A DNA stretch of 64,000 bases. It comes from Oscillospiraceae bacterium. GTDB lineage: Bacteria; Bacillota; Clostridia; Oscillospirales; Oscillospiraceae. A program made the position numbers and the translations under genes. Of this stretch, positions 6,279-14,582 are shown piece after piece (the first letter of the stretch is position 1; each line of letters starts with the position of its first letter). The notes below the pieces were generated by a model. The model did not search any database. It worked only from the letters and a program-made list of their open reading frames with translations, and was not told the DNA's origin. The stretch is from positions 186,001-250,000 of the forward strand of contig SVKO01000002.1 of assembly GCA_015068455.1 (NCBI GenBank), written 5' to 3'.

Positions 6279-8009
6279 TCAATAATCCGGGGTATAGTTG
6301 ACAATGATACTGCGATCCGTCAGGGCTGACACAGCCTCGGCAGAGGTGATGTTGGTATGGAAGACGTTAACCTGTACCAGGTTTTCGCAGTCGGCCAAGG
6401 CGTCGATGTTATCGATATTGTTGTAGTCCAGCGTGACATAGTTGAGATAGGGAAGGGCGGTCAGGCCGGACAGATCCTCCAGGAAGTTGTGGTCGGCGTA
6501 GAATTTTTGCAGGCTGCAGCTGGAGGAGAATGCCGGAACATTCTTCACGTCGTTTTCGTTGATGTTGAGCAGCAAAAGCGTATTGATTCCGGCAAGCTCG
6601 TCGATGGAGGCGAGCTTATTGTAGCTCAGATCCACTTCCTCCAGAGCCGTGCATGCCTCCAGGCCGGCGATGCCGGTCAGATCATTGTGGGCTGCGGTCA
6701 AATGGGTGAGCTTCGTGCAGAGCTTCAGGGCGGAAATGTCGATCAGAGCGCAGTTGGACAAGTCGAGCTTGCGCAGCTCTGTGCACTGCGCCAGAGGCGC
6801 CAGGGTGGTGGGTGCGTTATAGCTCAGATCCAGGGCCTGGAGCTGCTTGAGAGCGGCGAGCGGCGAGATGTCGGAGATCCCGTTGCCGCTGAGATTGAGG
6901 GTCTGCAGGCCCGTACAGCGGGCCAGGGGCGCGACGTCGGCAACGCTGTTGCTGCCCAGATCCAACGATTGCAGACCGGACAGGGATTTGAGATTGCTCA
7001 CGTCGGAGATACCGCAGGCGTTGAGGTTCAGGGTACGCAGCGCCGGCATCGCGTCAATGGCCTCCAGGGCGATGGTGGAGACGCTCGACTGGCTCAGATC
7101 CAGACTTTCCAGCAGGGGCATGGAAGCCAGGAAGCTGTAATCGCCGCCGTGATAGTTCTGCAGGGTCAGATTTTTCAGGCCCGTGAAATACTGCAGATCG
7201 CTTATCTCGGTGACTGTGTCGGGAATGGTCAGCTCCTCGACGTCCCACAGGTTGTCGGTCATGATCGGCGCAGACGGGTCCAGGGACAGAGTCTCGCGCA
7301 CGAAGGATTCAAAGGCGCTGGAGGCGAAGGTGACCTCCTCGACGATGTTGCCTATGGTGTAGCCGTTGACTGCAACGGGGGAGACCAGGCCGTTCTCGCC
7401 CACGACGATGGCCGAAACGGAGGATTCGCCGCCGGGCAGTTCCACGGGGGCGCTGTAGGGGGCGTCGGAGGTGGAGGGAAATTCCCCATCGACACGCAGG
7501 TAAGGCGTCCCGGACCGATAGGTCAGAGAGACGCTGATATAGTCGGAATAATAGCCGCTCTCCGGACTGAGGACGGGCGCCTCCGGCCGCATTTGTTCCA
7601 GCTGGGTGCGGACGGCCTCATTTTCTATATGGTCAAGCATCTGCTGAGCGTCCAGCAGCTTGTCCTGGGCTACATAAATACGCGAGAGGGCGAGATAGGG
7701 CGCGACGGCGTCCGGATGGTCGGAGATGGTGTGGACAAGGGTGTACTCAGCCTTGGTATAGTTGCCCGCGGCCACATAGGTGTCTGCCAGGGCCAGGGCC
7801 AGGTCATAATTCTCCGGATCCAGCTCATAGGCTGTGGTGTAAAGGCGGATCGCCCGGTTGTACCTGCCCGCGGCAGCGGCGTCGCCGGCGAGCTCTGCGC
7901 AGCGTTCGGCGGTCATATCCCGCTGGTAGATCAGAAAATACCATGCCGCGCCGCCGATCAGAGCGAGGACGAGCACGAGGCACAGGATCTTGATGAGTGT
8001 TTTTTTCAT
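6279..8009 (-). CDS. Membrane-anchored TPR and leucine-rich-repeat protein
   Basis: The protein has 576 residues from the ATG at 8009, preceded by GGAGCTG seven bases away; the open frame continues upstream without a plausible start. One N-terminal helix (about residues 5-25) anchors it. Residues 30-130 form TPR-like helix pairs (AGRYNRAIRLYTTAYELDPE, then AGNYTKAEYTL). A segment of about 120 residues follows, including a chitobiase-like beta part (YYSDYISVSLTYRSG). From about 270 to the end run some 12 leucine-rich repeats of the form LxxLxLSxNxIxDISPLA, similar to internalin-type repeats. A role in outer-surface protein binding or envelope signalling is inferred. It has a consensus promoter and its own terminator. 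Confidence 0.8.
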   Translation of the reverse strand: MKKTLIKILCLVLVLALIGGAAWYFLIYQRDMTAERCAELAGDAAAAGRYNRAIRLYTTAYELDPENYDLALALADTYVAAGNYTKAEYTLVHTISDHPDAVAPYLALSRIYVAQDKLLDAQQMLDHIENEAVRTQLEQMRPEAPVLSPESGYYSDYISVSLTYRSGTPYLRVDGEFPSTSDAPYSAPVELPGGESSVSAIVVGENGLVSPVAVNGYTIGNIVEEVTFASSAFESFVRETLSLDPSAPIMTDNLWDVEELTIPDTVTEISDLQYFTGLKNLTLQNYHGGDYSFLASMPLLESLDLSQSSVSTIALEAIDAMPALRTLNLNACGISDVSNLKSLSGLQSLDLGSNSVADVAPLARCTGLQTLNLSGNGISDISPLAALKQLQALDLSYNAPTTLAPLAQCTELRKLDLSNCALIDISALKLCTKLTHLTAAHNDLTGIAGLEACTALEEVDLSYNKLASIDELAGINTLLLLNINENDVKNVPAFSSSCSLQKFYADHNFLEDLSGLTALPYLNYVTLDYNNIDNIDALADCENLVQVNVFHTNITSAEAVSALTDRSIIVNYTPDY

Positions 8010-8075
8010 AAAACAGCTCCATTTCGTGGAAAATCGGCGCGGGATCGCGCATAAATTTTGATGATCAATGCAATT

Positions 8076-8104
8076 ATTATACTTCGCAGGCCAGATTCTG
8101 TCAA
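8076..8104 (-). promoter_or_regulatory. Sigma-A promoter for the TPR/LRR gene
   Basis: TTGACA (8104-8099), 17-base spacer, TATAAT (8081-8076) on the minus strand. It lies about 65 bases upstream of the start codon and directly beside the 5' end of the divergent spoIID. Confidence 0.85.
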
Positions 8105-8142
8105 GAATGGCCGCAATCTGCTGATTTGAAGAAAGGACGGCT

Positions 8143-9120
8143 ATGCGTAAATACGAACCGGAAATCCTGATGGGACTGATTATGAGCCTTGCGCTTTTGC
8201 TGGCGTTTCCGCCGCGGGGCGCTGCCGCGCCGGAGCGGCCGTCCGCGAGCCATGCCGCCGTGCAGATCGATCTGGAGGCGCAGAAAGCTTCCTTTGACCG
8301 CACGCATTCCGTCCGACTCCTGCAAGGCGATGCGGTCGGCACGATTTCCATGCGGGAGTACCTGATCGGCGTGGTTCTGTCGGAGATGCCCATGTCCTTC
8401 GAGCCGGAGGCCCTGCGCGCCCAGGCCATCGCCTCCCGCACCTACGTTCTGCACAGCAGCAGGCATTCCGATGCGGACGTCTGTGACGACGGCGCCTGCT
8501 GCCAGTGCAGAGAGGATGAAGAATCGCTGCGGCGGCGTTTCGGGGCGGATTACGAGGCTGTGCGGGAAAAGGCGCAGCAGGCAGTGGACAGCACCGACGG
8601 AATCGTGCTGACCTACGGCGGCGCACTGATCGACGCCACCTATTTTTCCTGCTCCGGCGGCATGACAGAGGATGCCCGGGAGGTCTGGGGATCGGATGCG
8701 CCCTATCTGCGCGCCGTGGCGAGCCCGGGGGAGGAGAATGCCGGGAATTACTACAGCCGGGCGGAGTTCAGTCCGGAGGAATTCGCAGACGTCATTGCCG
8801 TACTGGAGCCGCGGGCCATCCCCGCGGGCGACCCGGCGGAATGGGTGGGGAAGCCGGTGCGCACCGACGGCGACGGCGTGCGGACCCTCGAGATCGGCGG
8901 AACGGTTTTGAGCGGCGCGCAGCTCCGCGAGGCTTTTGGACTCCGCTCCACGAATTTCAATCTGCATTGGGACGGCGAACGCTTCTGCTTCGACGTCTAC
9001 GGAGCGGGGCATCGGGTGGGGCTGAGTCAGTGCGGGGCCCAGGCAATGGCTCTGGCGGGGGCCACGGCGGAGCAGATTTTGACAACATATTACACCGGGG
9101 TGGAAATCTCGCACATATAA
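8143..9120 (+). CDS. spoIID: Stage II sporulation protein D (peptidoglycan lytic transglycosylase)
   Basis: The protein has 325 residues; GAAAGGA precedes the ATG. SpoIID trims glycan strands as part of the SpoIID-SpoIIM-SpoIIP machine that drives forespore engulfment. Visible hallmarks are an N-terminal membrane helix (about 8-25), MREYLIGVVLSEMP with the catalytic Glu81, FEPEALRAQAIASRTY, a Cys-rich insert (about 113-122, CDDGACCQC) comparable with the metal-binding loop of clostridial SpoIID, FSCSGGMTEDA, and HRVGLSQCGAQAMA near the end. Length and order match the family. It has no linked spoIIM/spoIIP here. Sporulation-specific control is expected, but a clear sigma-E promoter was not identified. 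Confidence 0.95.
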   Translation: MRKYEPEILMGLIMSLALLLAFPPRGAAAPERPSASHAAVQIDLEAQKASFDRTHSVRLLQGDAVGTISMREYLIGVVLSEMPMSFEPEALRAQAIASRTYVLHSSRHSDADVCDDGACCQCREDEESLRRRFGADYEAVREKAQQAVDSTDGIVLTYGGALIDATYFSCSGGMTEDAREVWGSDAPYLRAVASPGEENAGNYYSRAEFSPEEFADVIAVLEPRAIPAGDPAEWVGKPVRTDGDGVRTLEIGGTVLSGAQLREAFGLRSTNFNLHWDGERFCFDVYGAGHRVGLSQCGAQAMALAGATAEQILTTYYTGVEISHI

Positions 9121-9158
9121 ACGCCGTTTCCGGGCAGTATTTTTATTCGACACGCTAC

Positions 9159-9187
9159 TTGACATTTCGCCCATGAACGAGTATCAT
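9159..9187 (+). promoter_or_regulatory. Sigma-A promoter for the sodium:solute symporter
   Basis: TTGACA, 17-base spacer, TATCAT. The leader of about 70 bases contains a short GC hairpin (CCCGGC...GCCGGG near 9221-9240) and no recognised riboswitch. Confidence 0.65.
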
Positions 9188-9263
9188 TCTATTTAGCGGT
9201 TTAAAGTGATAAACTTTCCGCCCCGGCAAAGCGCCGGGAACCCATCGCAAAGGATGATACATT

Positions 9264-10817
9264 ATGAATGTCGTACTGACCTCCGTATTCTTAGTCATTT
9301 TCTTCGCCGTGATGCTGGGCATCGGCTTCTATTGCCGCCGGCATTCCACCTCCGTGGAAGGCTTCGTTCTCGGCGGACGCGGCGTGGGCCCCTGGCTCAG
9401 CGCTTTTGCCTTCGGCACCTCCTATTTCTCCGCCGTCATTTTTGTCGGCTACGCCGGTCAGTTCGGCTGGAATTTCGGCCTGGCCTCCACATGGATCGGC
9501 CTGGGCAACGCATTCATCGGCTCGCTGCTTGCCTGGACGATCCTGGGCCGCCGCACCCGCATCATGACCCAGCATCTGGGCTCGAGCACGATGCCTGATT
9601 TCTTCGGCATGCGCTACAACAGCCCCGGCCTCAAGATCGCGGCTTCGGTCATCACCTTCGTTTTCCTGATCCCCTATACCGCTTCGCTTTATAACGGCCT
9701 GTCCCGCCTGTTCTCCATGGCTTACAACGGCGTGGACTACTCTCTGTGCGTCATCATCATGGCCGTGCTGACGGGCATCTACGTCCTCTACGGCGGCTAC
9801 ATGGCCACCGCCATCAACGATTTTATCCAGGGCATCGTGATGCTCGTAGGCATCGTGGCGGTCATCGGTGCGGTCCTTGCCTCCAACGGCGGATTCAACG
9901 CGGCCATCGAGCAGCTGGCCACCGGCCCCAACGGCGGCTGGCAGTATGCCTCTTTCTTCGGCGCAAATCCGGGCTTTTTGTTCTTCGTCGTCATGCTGAC
10001 GAGCCTGGGTACCTGGGGCCTGCCCCAGATGGTGGGCAAGTTCTACGCCATCAAGAATGAGGACTCCATCAAGAAGGGCACCGTGATCTCCACCCTCTTT
10101 GCCATCGTTGTGGCGGGCGGCTGCTACTTCCTGGGCGGCTTCGGCCGGCTCTATGATGTGGATGTGGCCGGACAGGGCTTCGACGCCGTCATCCCCACCA
10201 TGCTCTCCACGCTGCCGTCGATCATCATCGGCATCGTGATCGTGCTGGTGCTCTCGGCCTCCATGTCCACCCTGTCGTCCCTGGTGCTGACCAGCGGCTC
10301 CACCATTACCCTGGACTTCATCGCGCCCCTGCGCCGCAACGGTCTGACGGAGAAGGGCAAGATGCTGCTGATCCGTGCGTTCATCGTGTTCTTCATCGTG
10401 GTTTCCGCCGTCATCGCCATTTTCCAGTATCGTTCCAAGAGCTTCCTGATCGCCCAGATGATGGGCGTATCCTGGGGCGCTTTGGCCGGCGCATTCCTGG
10501 CGCCCTTCTTCTACGGCCTGTACTGGAAGGGCGTGACCCGCGGCGGCGTCATCGCCTGCTTCATCTATGGCGTCGGCCTGGAGATCTTCCAGCTGCTCGT
10601 TTCGCTGAAGCTGATCAGCGTGGAGAACGTCCCGGTGCTGGGCTTCGTATTCAAGAACTCCCTGTATTCCGGCGTGTTCGCCATGGTGGGCGGCCTGGTG
10701 CTGGTGCCCATCGTCAGCCTGCTGACCCGGAAGGGAAAGCCTGCAGACGTGGAGCAGAAGTTCGAGTGCTACAGCCAGACCAAGACCGTCGGCATCACCG
10801 ATTCCCTCGGCAAGTAA
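9264..10817 (+). CDS. Sodium:solute symporter (SSS family)
   Basis: The protein has 517 residues with about thirteen hydrophobic helices and no signal peptide; AAAGGATG precedes the ATG. The SSS (PutP/PanF/SglT) family couples sodium entry to uptake of sugars, amino acids or vitamins. The family features are visible: SVEGFVLGGRGVGPW early in the chain, FGTSYFSAVIFVGYAGQ in helix 2, the long LYGGYMATAINDFIQGIVML stretch, and SASMSTLSSLVLTSGS near helix 8, where the sodium-site Ser/Thr residues lie. The substrate cannot be read from sequence. It is monocistronic, with a strong promoter and a perfect terminator. Confidence 0.9.
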   Translation: MNVVLTSVFLVIFFAVMLGIGFYCRRHSTSVEGFVLGGRGVGPWLSAFAFGTSYFSAVIFVGYAGQFGWNFGLASTWIGLGNAFIGSLLAWTILGRRTRIMTQHLGSSTMPDFFGMRYNSPGLKIAASVITFVFLIPYTASLYNGLSRLFSMAYNGVDYSLCVIIMAVLTGIYVLYGGYMATAINDFIQGIVMLVGIVAVIGAVLASNGGFNAAIEQLATGPNGGWQYASFFGANPGFLFFVVMLTSLGTWGLPQMVGKFYAIKNEDSIKKGTVISTLFAIVVAGGCYFLGGFGRLYDVDVAGQGFDAVIPTMLSTLPSIIIGIVIVLVLSASMSTLSSLVLTSGSTITLDFIAPLRRNGLTEKGKMLLIRAFIVFFIVVSAVIAIFQYRSKSFLIAQMMGVSWGALAGAFLAPFFYGLYWKGVTRGGVIACFIYGVGLEIFQLLVSLKLISVENVPVLGFVFKNSLYSGVFAMVGGLVLVPIVSLLTRKGKPADVEQKFECYSQTKTVGITDSLGK

Positions 10818-10847
10818 AACGATTGATTTTCCTTTTTTCCATATCCG

Positions 10848-10891
10848 ACGCGGCCGCCGGGCATTGCCCGGCGGCCGCGTTGTCGTTTTTT
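10848..10891 (+). terminator. Intrinsic terminator of the symporter gene
   Basis: ACGCGGCCGCCGGGC, ATT loop, the exact complement, then TGTCG and a T-run: a 15-base-pair perfect stem. Confidence 0.9.
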
Positions 10892-10943
10892 GGCTTGATG
10901 TTTTTATAAAAAACCGGGCAAACTTTCTGCGGGGGTGATTATT

Positions 10944-11111
10944 GTGGAGCTCAAGACATTTGCCGCCTCCGTCGGCGCCGGCATGGTGCTGGGCGCGGCG
11001 GCGATCCTGATGATGCCGAAACAGAACAAGGTACGGCGCGCCATGCAGAAGACGGCCGATACCATTGAGGACAGCATTGAGGATTCCGTGCACCGCATGA
11101 AGCACTGCTGA
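10944..11111 (+). CDS. Small YtxH-like membrane-associated protein
   Basis: The protein has 55 residues, MELKTFAASVGAGM at the start and DSVHRMKHC at the end. It begins at GTG 10944 with the ribosome binding site GGGGGTGA six bases upstream; a GTG at 10935 would overlap that site. A hydrophobic Gly/Ala/Met helix (about 5-25, ASVGAGMVLGAAAILMM) is followed by a basic then amphipathic helix (RRAMQKTADTIEDSIEDSV). This matches the layout of small YtxH/gas-vesicle-like envelope proteins common in Firmicutes; the function is unknown. It lies between the symporter terminator and its own terminator. Confidence 0.75.
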   Translation: MELKTFAASVGAGMVLGAAAILMMPKQNKVRRAMQKTADTIEDSIEDSVHRMKHC

Positions 11112-11142
11112 CCCGGCCCGCATTGTTGGCGGGCGAAAAAAA

Positions 11143-11166
11143 GGGAACCGCTGCGGTTCCCTTTTT
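11143..11166. terminator. Bidirectional intrinsic terminator
   Basis: An A-run, GGGAACCGC, one base, GCGGTTCCC, then a T-run. It serves the small plus-strand gene and the convergent nuclease gene. Confidence 0.9.
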
Positions 11167-11181
11167 GTATACATGGAAGCA

Positions 11182-12666
11182 TCAGCCCAGCCAGCGCTGC
11201 AGGATGACGCAGAATTGTGCCCGGGTGGTGCCGCTCTTTGGGGAGAGCATGTCGCCCCGGGCAGTTTTGACGCCGTTGATCAAGCCTTCGTCCACTGCCC
11301 AGCGCATGGCCTCCAGAGCAAAATCAGATACTTCGCCCCGATCCGGGAAGGGGAAAAGGACGCTGGCGGGGCCTGGCCTGGCGCCGGTGTAGCGATACAG
11401 CACGGTCACAAGCTGTTCCCGGGTGATGGACTCGTCCGGACGGAAGCGTCCGTCGGGATAGCCGAGCATGATGCCCTGCCGGTTCGCCCAGGTGACGGCT
11501 TTGGCATACCAGGCGCCGGACGGCACGTCGGAAAACGGATTTCTCGCGCTGCCGAGATAGGGCGATCCGGCCTGACGATACAGCACCGTGGCAAGCTGGG
11601 CCCGGGTGAGGGTCTGTTCCGGCGCGAAGCGGCTGTGGCCGATGCCGTTCATCAGCTTTTCCGACACGGCAAAATCCAGCCCGGCGCGGTACCAGATGCT
11701 CTTGGGTACGTCCACAAAGTTGCTGCCCTGGTTCTGTTTTGCATAGCCGGAGGGTGTGGTCATGTTGGGAAGCGGCCGGTCGAAGAGCAGCCAGGCAAAC
11801 TCCGGATAGTCGATGAACACGTTTCGGTTTCCCTGGAGCTCCTGCACGATGTCGTTGCGGCGCATTTCCCAGGCATCCACCGGGTCCCGGCGGCACCAGT
11901 CGAGAAGGGTGTCCAGGTTTTCGATGACCTTCCTGCCGTCGGAGCGCTCGTCTCCCTGACCGACGGCGGAGGTATTGGCGGTCAGATTCGGCTGCTCGTA
12001 GGTCACATAGACGTAGAGCAGGATCCGGGCCACGTCGCCCTTGACGTTGTCCGCCGTCTCCACGAGGCCCCGGCTGCCGCCGGCGGAATAGTCCCCGTTA
12101 TACCACAGCACGGTGCGCCCGTTGTAGCTCTGTGTGTCCCAGGTGCTGCAGCGGCTCCGGACGTTGCCGAACGTGTAATTGCTGCGGGCGGAATTGACGT
12201 GGTAGTCCTCCGGCCGCAGGTGGTGCAGGTCGGAGCCCGCGCCGGTCTCATAGAAGGTGCCGTGGCTCTTGGGCCAGACGTGCTCCCGGGTGAGGGAGCC
12301 GCCCTTTGGCAGGAAGACGTCGGAATAAAACAGCATCGTTCCGGACCCGCCGGTGGTATCGGAGGAATACCAATATTTCGGAAGATCCGCGTAGGCGTAT
12401 CTCGTTGTCAGGGTATGGGACATGAGATCGTGCAGGGTGCTGTACAGATCCGTGCGCATGGCGCTGTCGGAGGCGGAGGTATACTTTCCCGGCAGGGAGC
12501 AGATGCGCTTGAACGCGAAGGCCCCGGTGTAATAGGCCTGGGCCTTGTCGCTCAGAGATGCTGTGGTGTGCCGCTGCTGCGTATTGACGCTGACAGCACA
12601 GACGGAGCCTGCGAGTATGGCGCAGATGAGCAGCGCGGCGAGCATTCGTCTGCCGGTCCGGATCAT
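11182..12666 (-). CDS. Secreted endonuclease I-family nuclease with three SLH repeats
   Basis: The protein has 494 residues; AAAGGAGGAAGC precedes the ATG. The signal peptide covers about 1-24. The catalytic region (about 40-300) is of the endonuclease I/NucM type with a beta-beta-alpha-metal active site: REHVWPKSHG (residues 127-136, catalytic His129), SDLHHLRP (145-152) and NSARSNYTFGN. Residues 320-494 hold three SLH repeats (FVDVPKSIWYRAGL, FSDVPSGAWYAKAV, FPDRGEVSDFALEAM), which bind secondary cell-wall polymer. The enzyme should therefore degrade DNA at the cell surface, for nutrient recovery or protection. Attachment is inferred from family knowledge. The SLH tail on this nuclease type is uncommon. 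Confidence 0.9.
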   Translation of the reverse strand: MIRTGRRMLAALLICAILAGSVCAVSVNTQQRHTTASLSDKAQAYYTGAFAFKRICSLPGKYTSASDSAMRTDLYSTLHDLMSHTLTTRYAYADLPKYWYSSDTTGGSGTMLFYSDVFLPKGGSLTREHVWPKSHGTFYETGAGSDLHHLRPEDYHVNSARSNYTFGNVRSRCSTWDTQSYNGRTVLWYNGDYSAGGSRGLVETADNVKGDVARILLYVYVTYEQPNLTANTSAVGQGDERSDGRKVIENLDTLLDWCRRDPVDAWEMRRNDIVQELQGNRNVFIDYPEFAWLLFDRPLPNMTTPSGYAKQNQGSNFVDVPKSIWYRAGLDFAVSEKLMNGIGHSRFAPEQTLTRAQLATVLYRQAGSPYLGSARNPFSDVPSGAWYAKAVTWANRQGIMLGYPDGRFRPDESITREQLVTVLYRYTGARPGPASVLFPFPDRGEVSDFALEAMRWAVDEGLINGVKTARGDMLSPKSGTTRAQFCVILQRWLG

Positions 12667-12805
12667 TTTGCTTCCTCCTTTGCGTGAAAAACCGGAAAAC
12701 CATGGAAAAGTTCACAGTCTGTTCTTTTATTTCAGTATGCGGCATGATATAATCATTCATGCCTGTGCCGCTGGCCGGGAACCATTTCGGAAAAGAGGTC
12801 GTATC

Positions 12806-13687
12806 ATGCAGCGTTTGCTTCTGATCGTCAATCCCTGCGCGGGGACGAAGCGTATTCCCCGTTTTTTCCCGCAGATTATCGAGCTGTTCCGTGCCCGGGG
12901 CTTTGAAAGCACCGTCTATATGACCAATGGCCGGGGCGACGCCACGGATATCGTCCGTGAACGCGGCGGCGACTTTGACCGCATCGTGTGCGCCGGCGGC
13001 GACGGCACCTTCAACGAGGTGATCACCGGCCTGCTGTCTGCCGGCCTCACCACGCCCCTGGGCTACATCCCCTGCGGGAGCACCAACGATTTCGCCACGA
13101 CGCTCCGGCTGCCCAAGACCATCATGGAAGCGGCGGCAAGCGCTGCCGGCGAAACGTCCTGCGCCCTGGATGTGGGACAGTTCGGCGACCGGTATTTTTC
13201 CTATGTGGCCTCCTTCGGCGCCTTCGCCCGGACCTCCTATGCCACGCCCCAGAGCGTCAAGAATGCCCTGGGTCACCTGGCCTATGTGCTGCAGGGGATC
13301 TCGGACATCCCGTCCATCCGCCCGCTGCATATGCGCCTGGAGCTCGACGACCTTGTCTTCGAGGACGATTATATCTTCGGCGCCGTCAGCAACTCCACCT
13401 CCGTGGGAGGCGTGCTGACCCTGGATGAGAGCCGCGTGGATCTCAACGACGGCCTGTTTGAGCTGGTGCTGATCAAGTCGCCGAAGGATATTTTTGAGCT
13501 GAGCGAATGCATCCGCGCCCTCAGCGCACAGGACTATTCTTCCAAGATGATCACCTTTGTCAGCGCGCCGGAGGTGCGGGCTTTTTCCGGCGAGACGCTG
13601 GACTGGACGCTGGACGGAGAATGCATGCCCGACGTCAACGAGACGACGATCCGCAATCTGCGCAGCGCCATCACCCTGTACTGCTGA
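12806..13687 (+). CDS. Diacylglycerol kinase-family lipid kinase (YegS/BmrU type)
   Basis: The protein has 293 residues from the ATG at 12806, preceded by AAGAGG; the frame is open further upstream, antisense to the nuclease gene. DAGK-catalytic-domain signatures are clear: LIVNPCAGTKR at the start, then CAGGDGTFNEVITGL with the nucleotide-binding GGDGT, then GYIPCGSTNDFATTL. The C-terminal half (LDVGQFGDRYFSYVASFGAF; GAVSNSTSVGG; LDGE) is the second lobe. The family phosphorylates diacylglycerol or related lipids in the cytoplasm and recycles lipid precursors. The stop overlaps the next start (TGATG), so it is coupled to the NUDIX gene. A TATAAT lies near 12749, with only a weak -35. Confidence 0.9.
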   Translation: MQRLLLIVNPCAGTKRIPRFFPQIIELFRARGFESTVYMTNGRGDATDIVRERGGDFDRIVCAGGDGTFNEVITGLLSAGLTTPLGYIPCGSTNDFATTLRLPKTIMEAAASAAGETSCALDVGQFGDRYFSYVASFGAFARTSYATPQSVKNALGHLAYVLQGISDIPSIRPLHMRLELDDLVFEDDYIFGAVSNSTSVGGVLTLDESRVDLNDGLFELVLIKSPKDIFELSECIRALSAQDYSSKMITFVSAPEVRAFSGETLDWTLDGECMPDVNETTIRNLRSAITLYC

Positions 13688-14157
13688 TGAAAAATACGAC
13701 GCTATGCTATATCCTCCGCGGGGATGAGGTGCTGATGCTGCACCGGACCGCGAAGCAAAACGACGAGAATGAGGGCAAATGGATCGGCGTCGGCGGCAAG
13801 ATGGAGGCGAACGAGAGTCCGGATGACTGCCTTCTGCGCGAGGTGCGCGAGGAGACCGGGCTGCGCCTGACGCGCTGGCGCTATCGCGGGATCGTCACCT
13901 TCGTGTCGGATCGGTGGGAAGGGGAGTACATGCACCTGTTCACCGCCGACGGTTTTGAAGGCGAGCTCATGCCCTGCTCCGAGGGCGAACTGGCGTGGAT
14001 CTCCCGCAGCCGGATTGCCGATCTGCCGCAGTGGGAAGGGGACCGGATCTTCCTGTCGCTGCTGGAGCAGAACGCGCCGTTTTTCTCCCTCAAGCTGTGC
14101 TATGAGGGCGACCGGCTGGCACGCGCTGTGCTGGACGGAAAGGAATTATCCCTTTGA
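13687..14157 (+). CDS. NUDIX hydrolase (MutT/8-oxo-dGTPase-like)
   Basis: The protein has 156 residues; the ATG overlaps the stop of the lipid-kinase gene by one base, so translation is coupled. The NUDIX box is complete: G37, E43, then REVREETGL at 51-59. Flanking sequence (MKNTTLCYILRGDEVLML, KWIGVGGKME, VTFVSDRWEGEYMHLF) resembles the MutT/YtkD and 8-oxo-dGTP diphosphatase group, which cleanses oxidised nucleotides; the substrate is not proven by sequence. Length is normal for the group. It ends ahead of an intrinsic terminator. Confidence 0.88.
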   Translation: MKNTTLCYILRGDEVLMLHRTAKQNDENEGKWIGVGGKMEANESPDDCLLREVREETGLRLTRWRYRGIVTFVSDRWEGEYMHLFTADGFEGELMPCSEGELAWISRSRIADLPQWEGDRIFLSLLEQNAPFFSLKLCYEGDRLARAVLDGKELSL

Positions 14158-14168
14158 AAATGAAATGT

Positions 14169-14204
14169 GCCCGCTCTCCGGCTGGGGAGCGGGCTTGATT
14201 TTTT
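14169..14204 (+). terminator. Terminator of the lipid kinase-NUDIX operon
   Basis: GCCCGCTC pairs with GAGCGGGC, followed by TTGATTTTTT. Its end touches the stop codon of the convergent gene. Confidence 0.8.
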
Positions 14205-14496
14205 AATCTACGTCGGCGTAGTCAGCGTACTCGGCTTCGATCTCGGCCTTGCGGAAGGGGTTCAGACGGATCATATCCGCCTTGGTGGGGAGCTTGTCGA
14301 AGATGGCCTTCTTGGTGGGAAGCTTGGCGCGGATCTGCTCCTTGGTGGGCAGCTTTTCCTTGGCCTTCTCCGTGAACTCGCCGCGGCGCTCATAAAGGGC
14401 GGTGAGCTTGTCCCAGAAGGCGGCGATCACGAACAGTACGCCCGCCAGGACGGCAAAGGCCGCTGCGATTTTAAGGATGATCTTGACTGATTTCAT
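14203..14496 (-). CDS. Small membrane protein with repeated KLPTK motifs
   Basis: The protein has 97 residues from the ATG at 14496, preceded by AGGAGGTT; upstream in-frame sequence lacks a start signal. One transmembrane helix (about residues 6-28, KIAAAFAVLAGVLFVIAAFW) is followed by a charged cytosolic or external tail. The tail contains the pentamer KLPTK three times at roughly 13-residue spacing (EKLPTKEQIR, AKLPTKKAIF, DKLPTKADMI), then an acidic Tyr/Asp-rich end (AEYADYADVD). No family is recognised. The regular spacing suggests a repeated helical turn or a docking element. It has its own promoter and so is not merely an extension of the birA operon. Confidence 0.75.
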   Translation of the reverse strand: MKSVKIILKIAAAFAVLAGVLFVIAAFWDKLTALYERRGEFTEKAKEKLPTKEQIRAKLPTKKAIFDKLPTKADMIRLNPFRKAEIEAEYADYADVD

Positions 14497-14526
14497 AGCG
14501 AACCTCCTGTTGTTTTTATTTTGAAC

Positions 14527-14555
14527 AGTATACCACAAAACATGCGCTTTGGCAA
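14527..14555 (-). promoter_or_regulatory. Sigma-A promoter for the KLPTK-repeat gene
   Basis: TTGCCA (14555-14550), 17-base spacer, TATACT (14532-14527) on the minus strand, 31 bases upstream of the start codon. Confidence 0.7.
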
Positions 14556-14582
14556 TGGTTTTTCGCGAAAACGCGCATTTTT

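Noticed and set aside
6357-8054. Plus-strand open frame opposite the TPR/LRR gene
   Set aside because: The minus-strand reading has clear leucine-rich repeats, a promoter and a terminator; this frame is their complement.
9188-9263. Riboswitch upstream of the sodium:solute symporter
   Set aside because: The ~70-base leader has a small GC hairpin but no conserved core of any riboswitch class that I can recognise.
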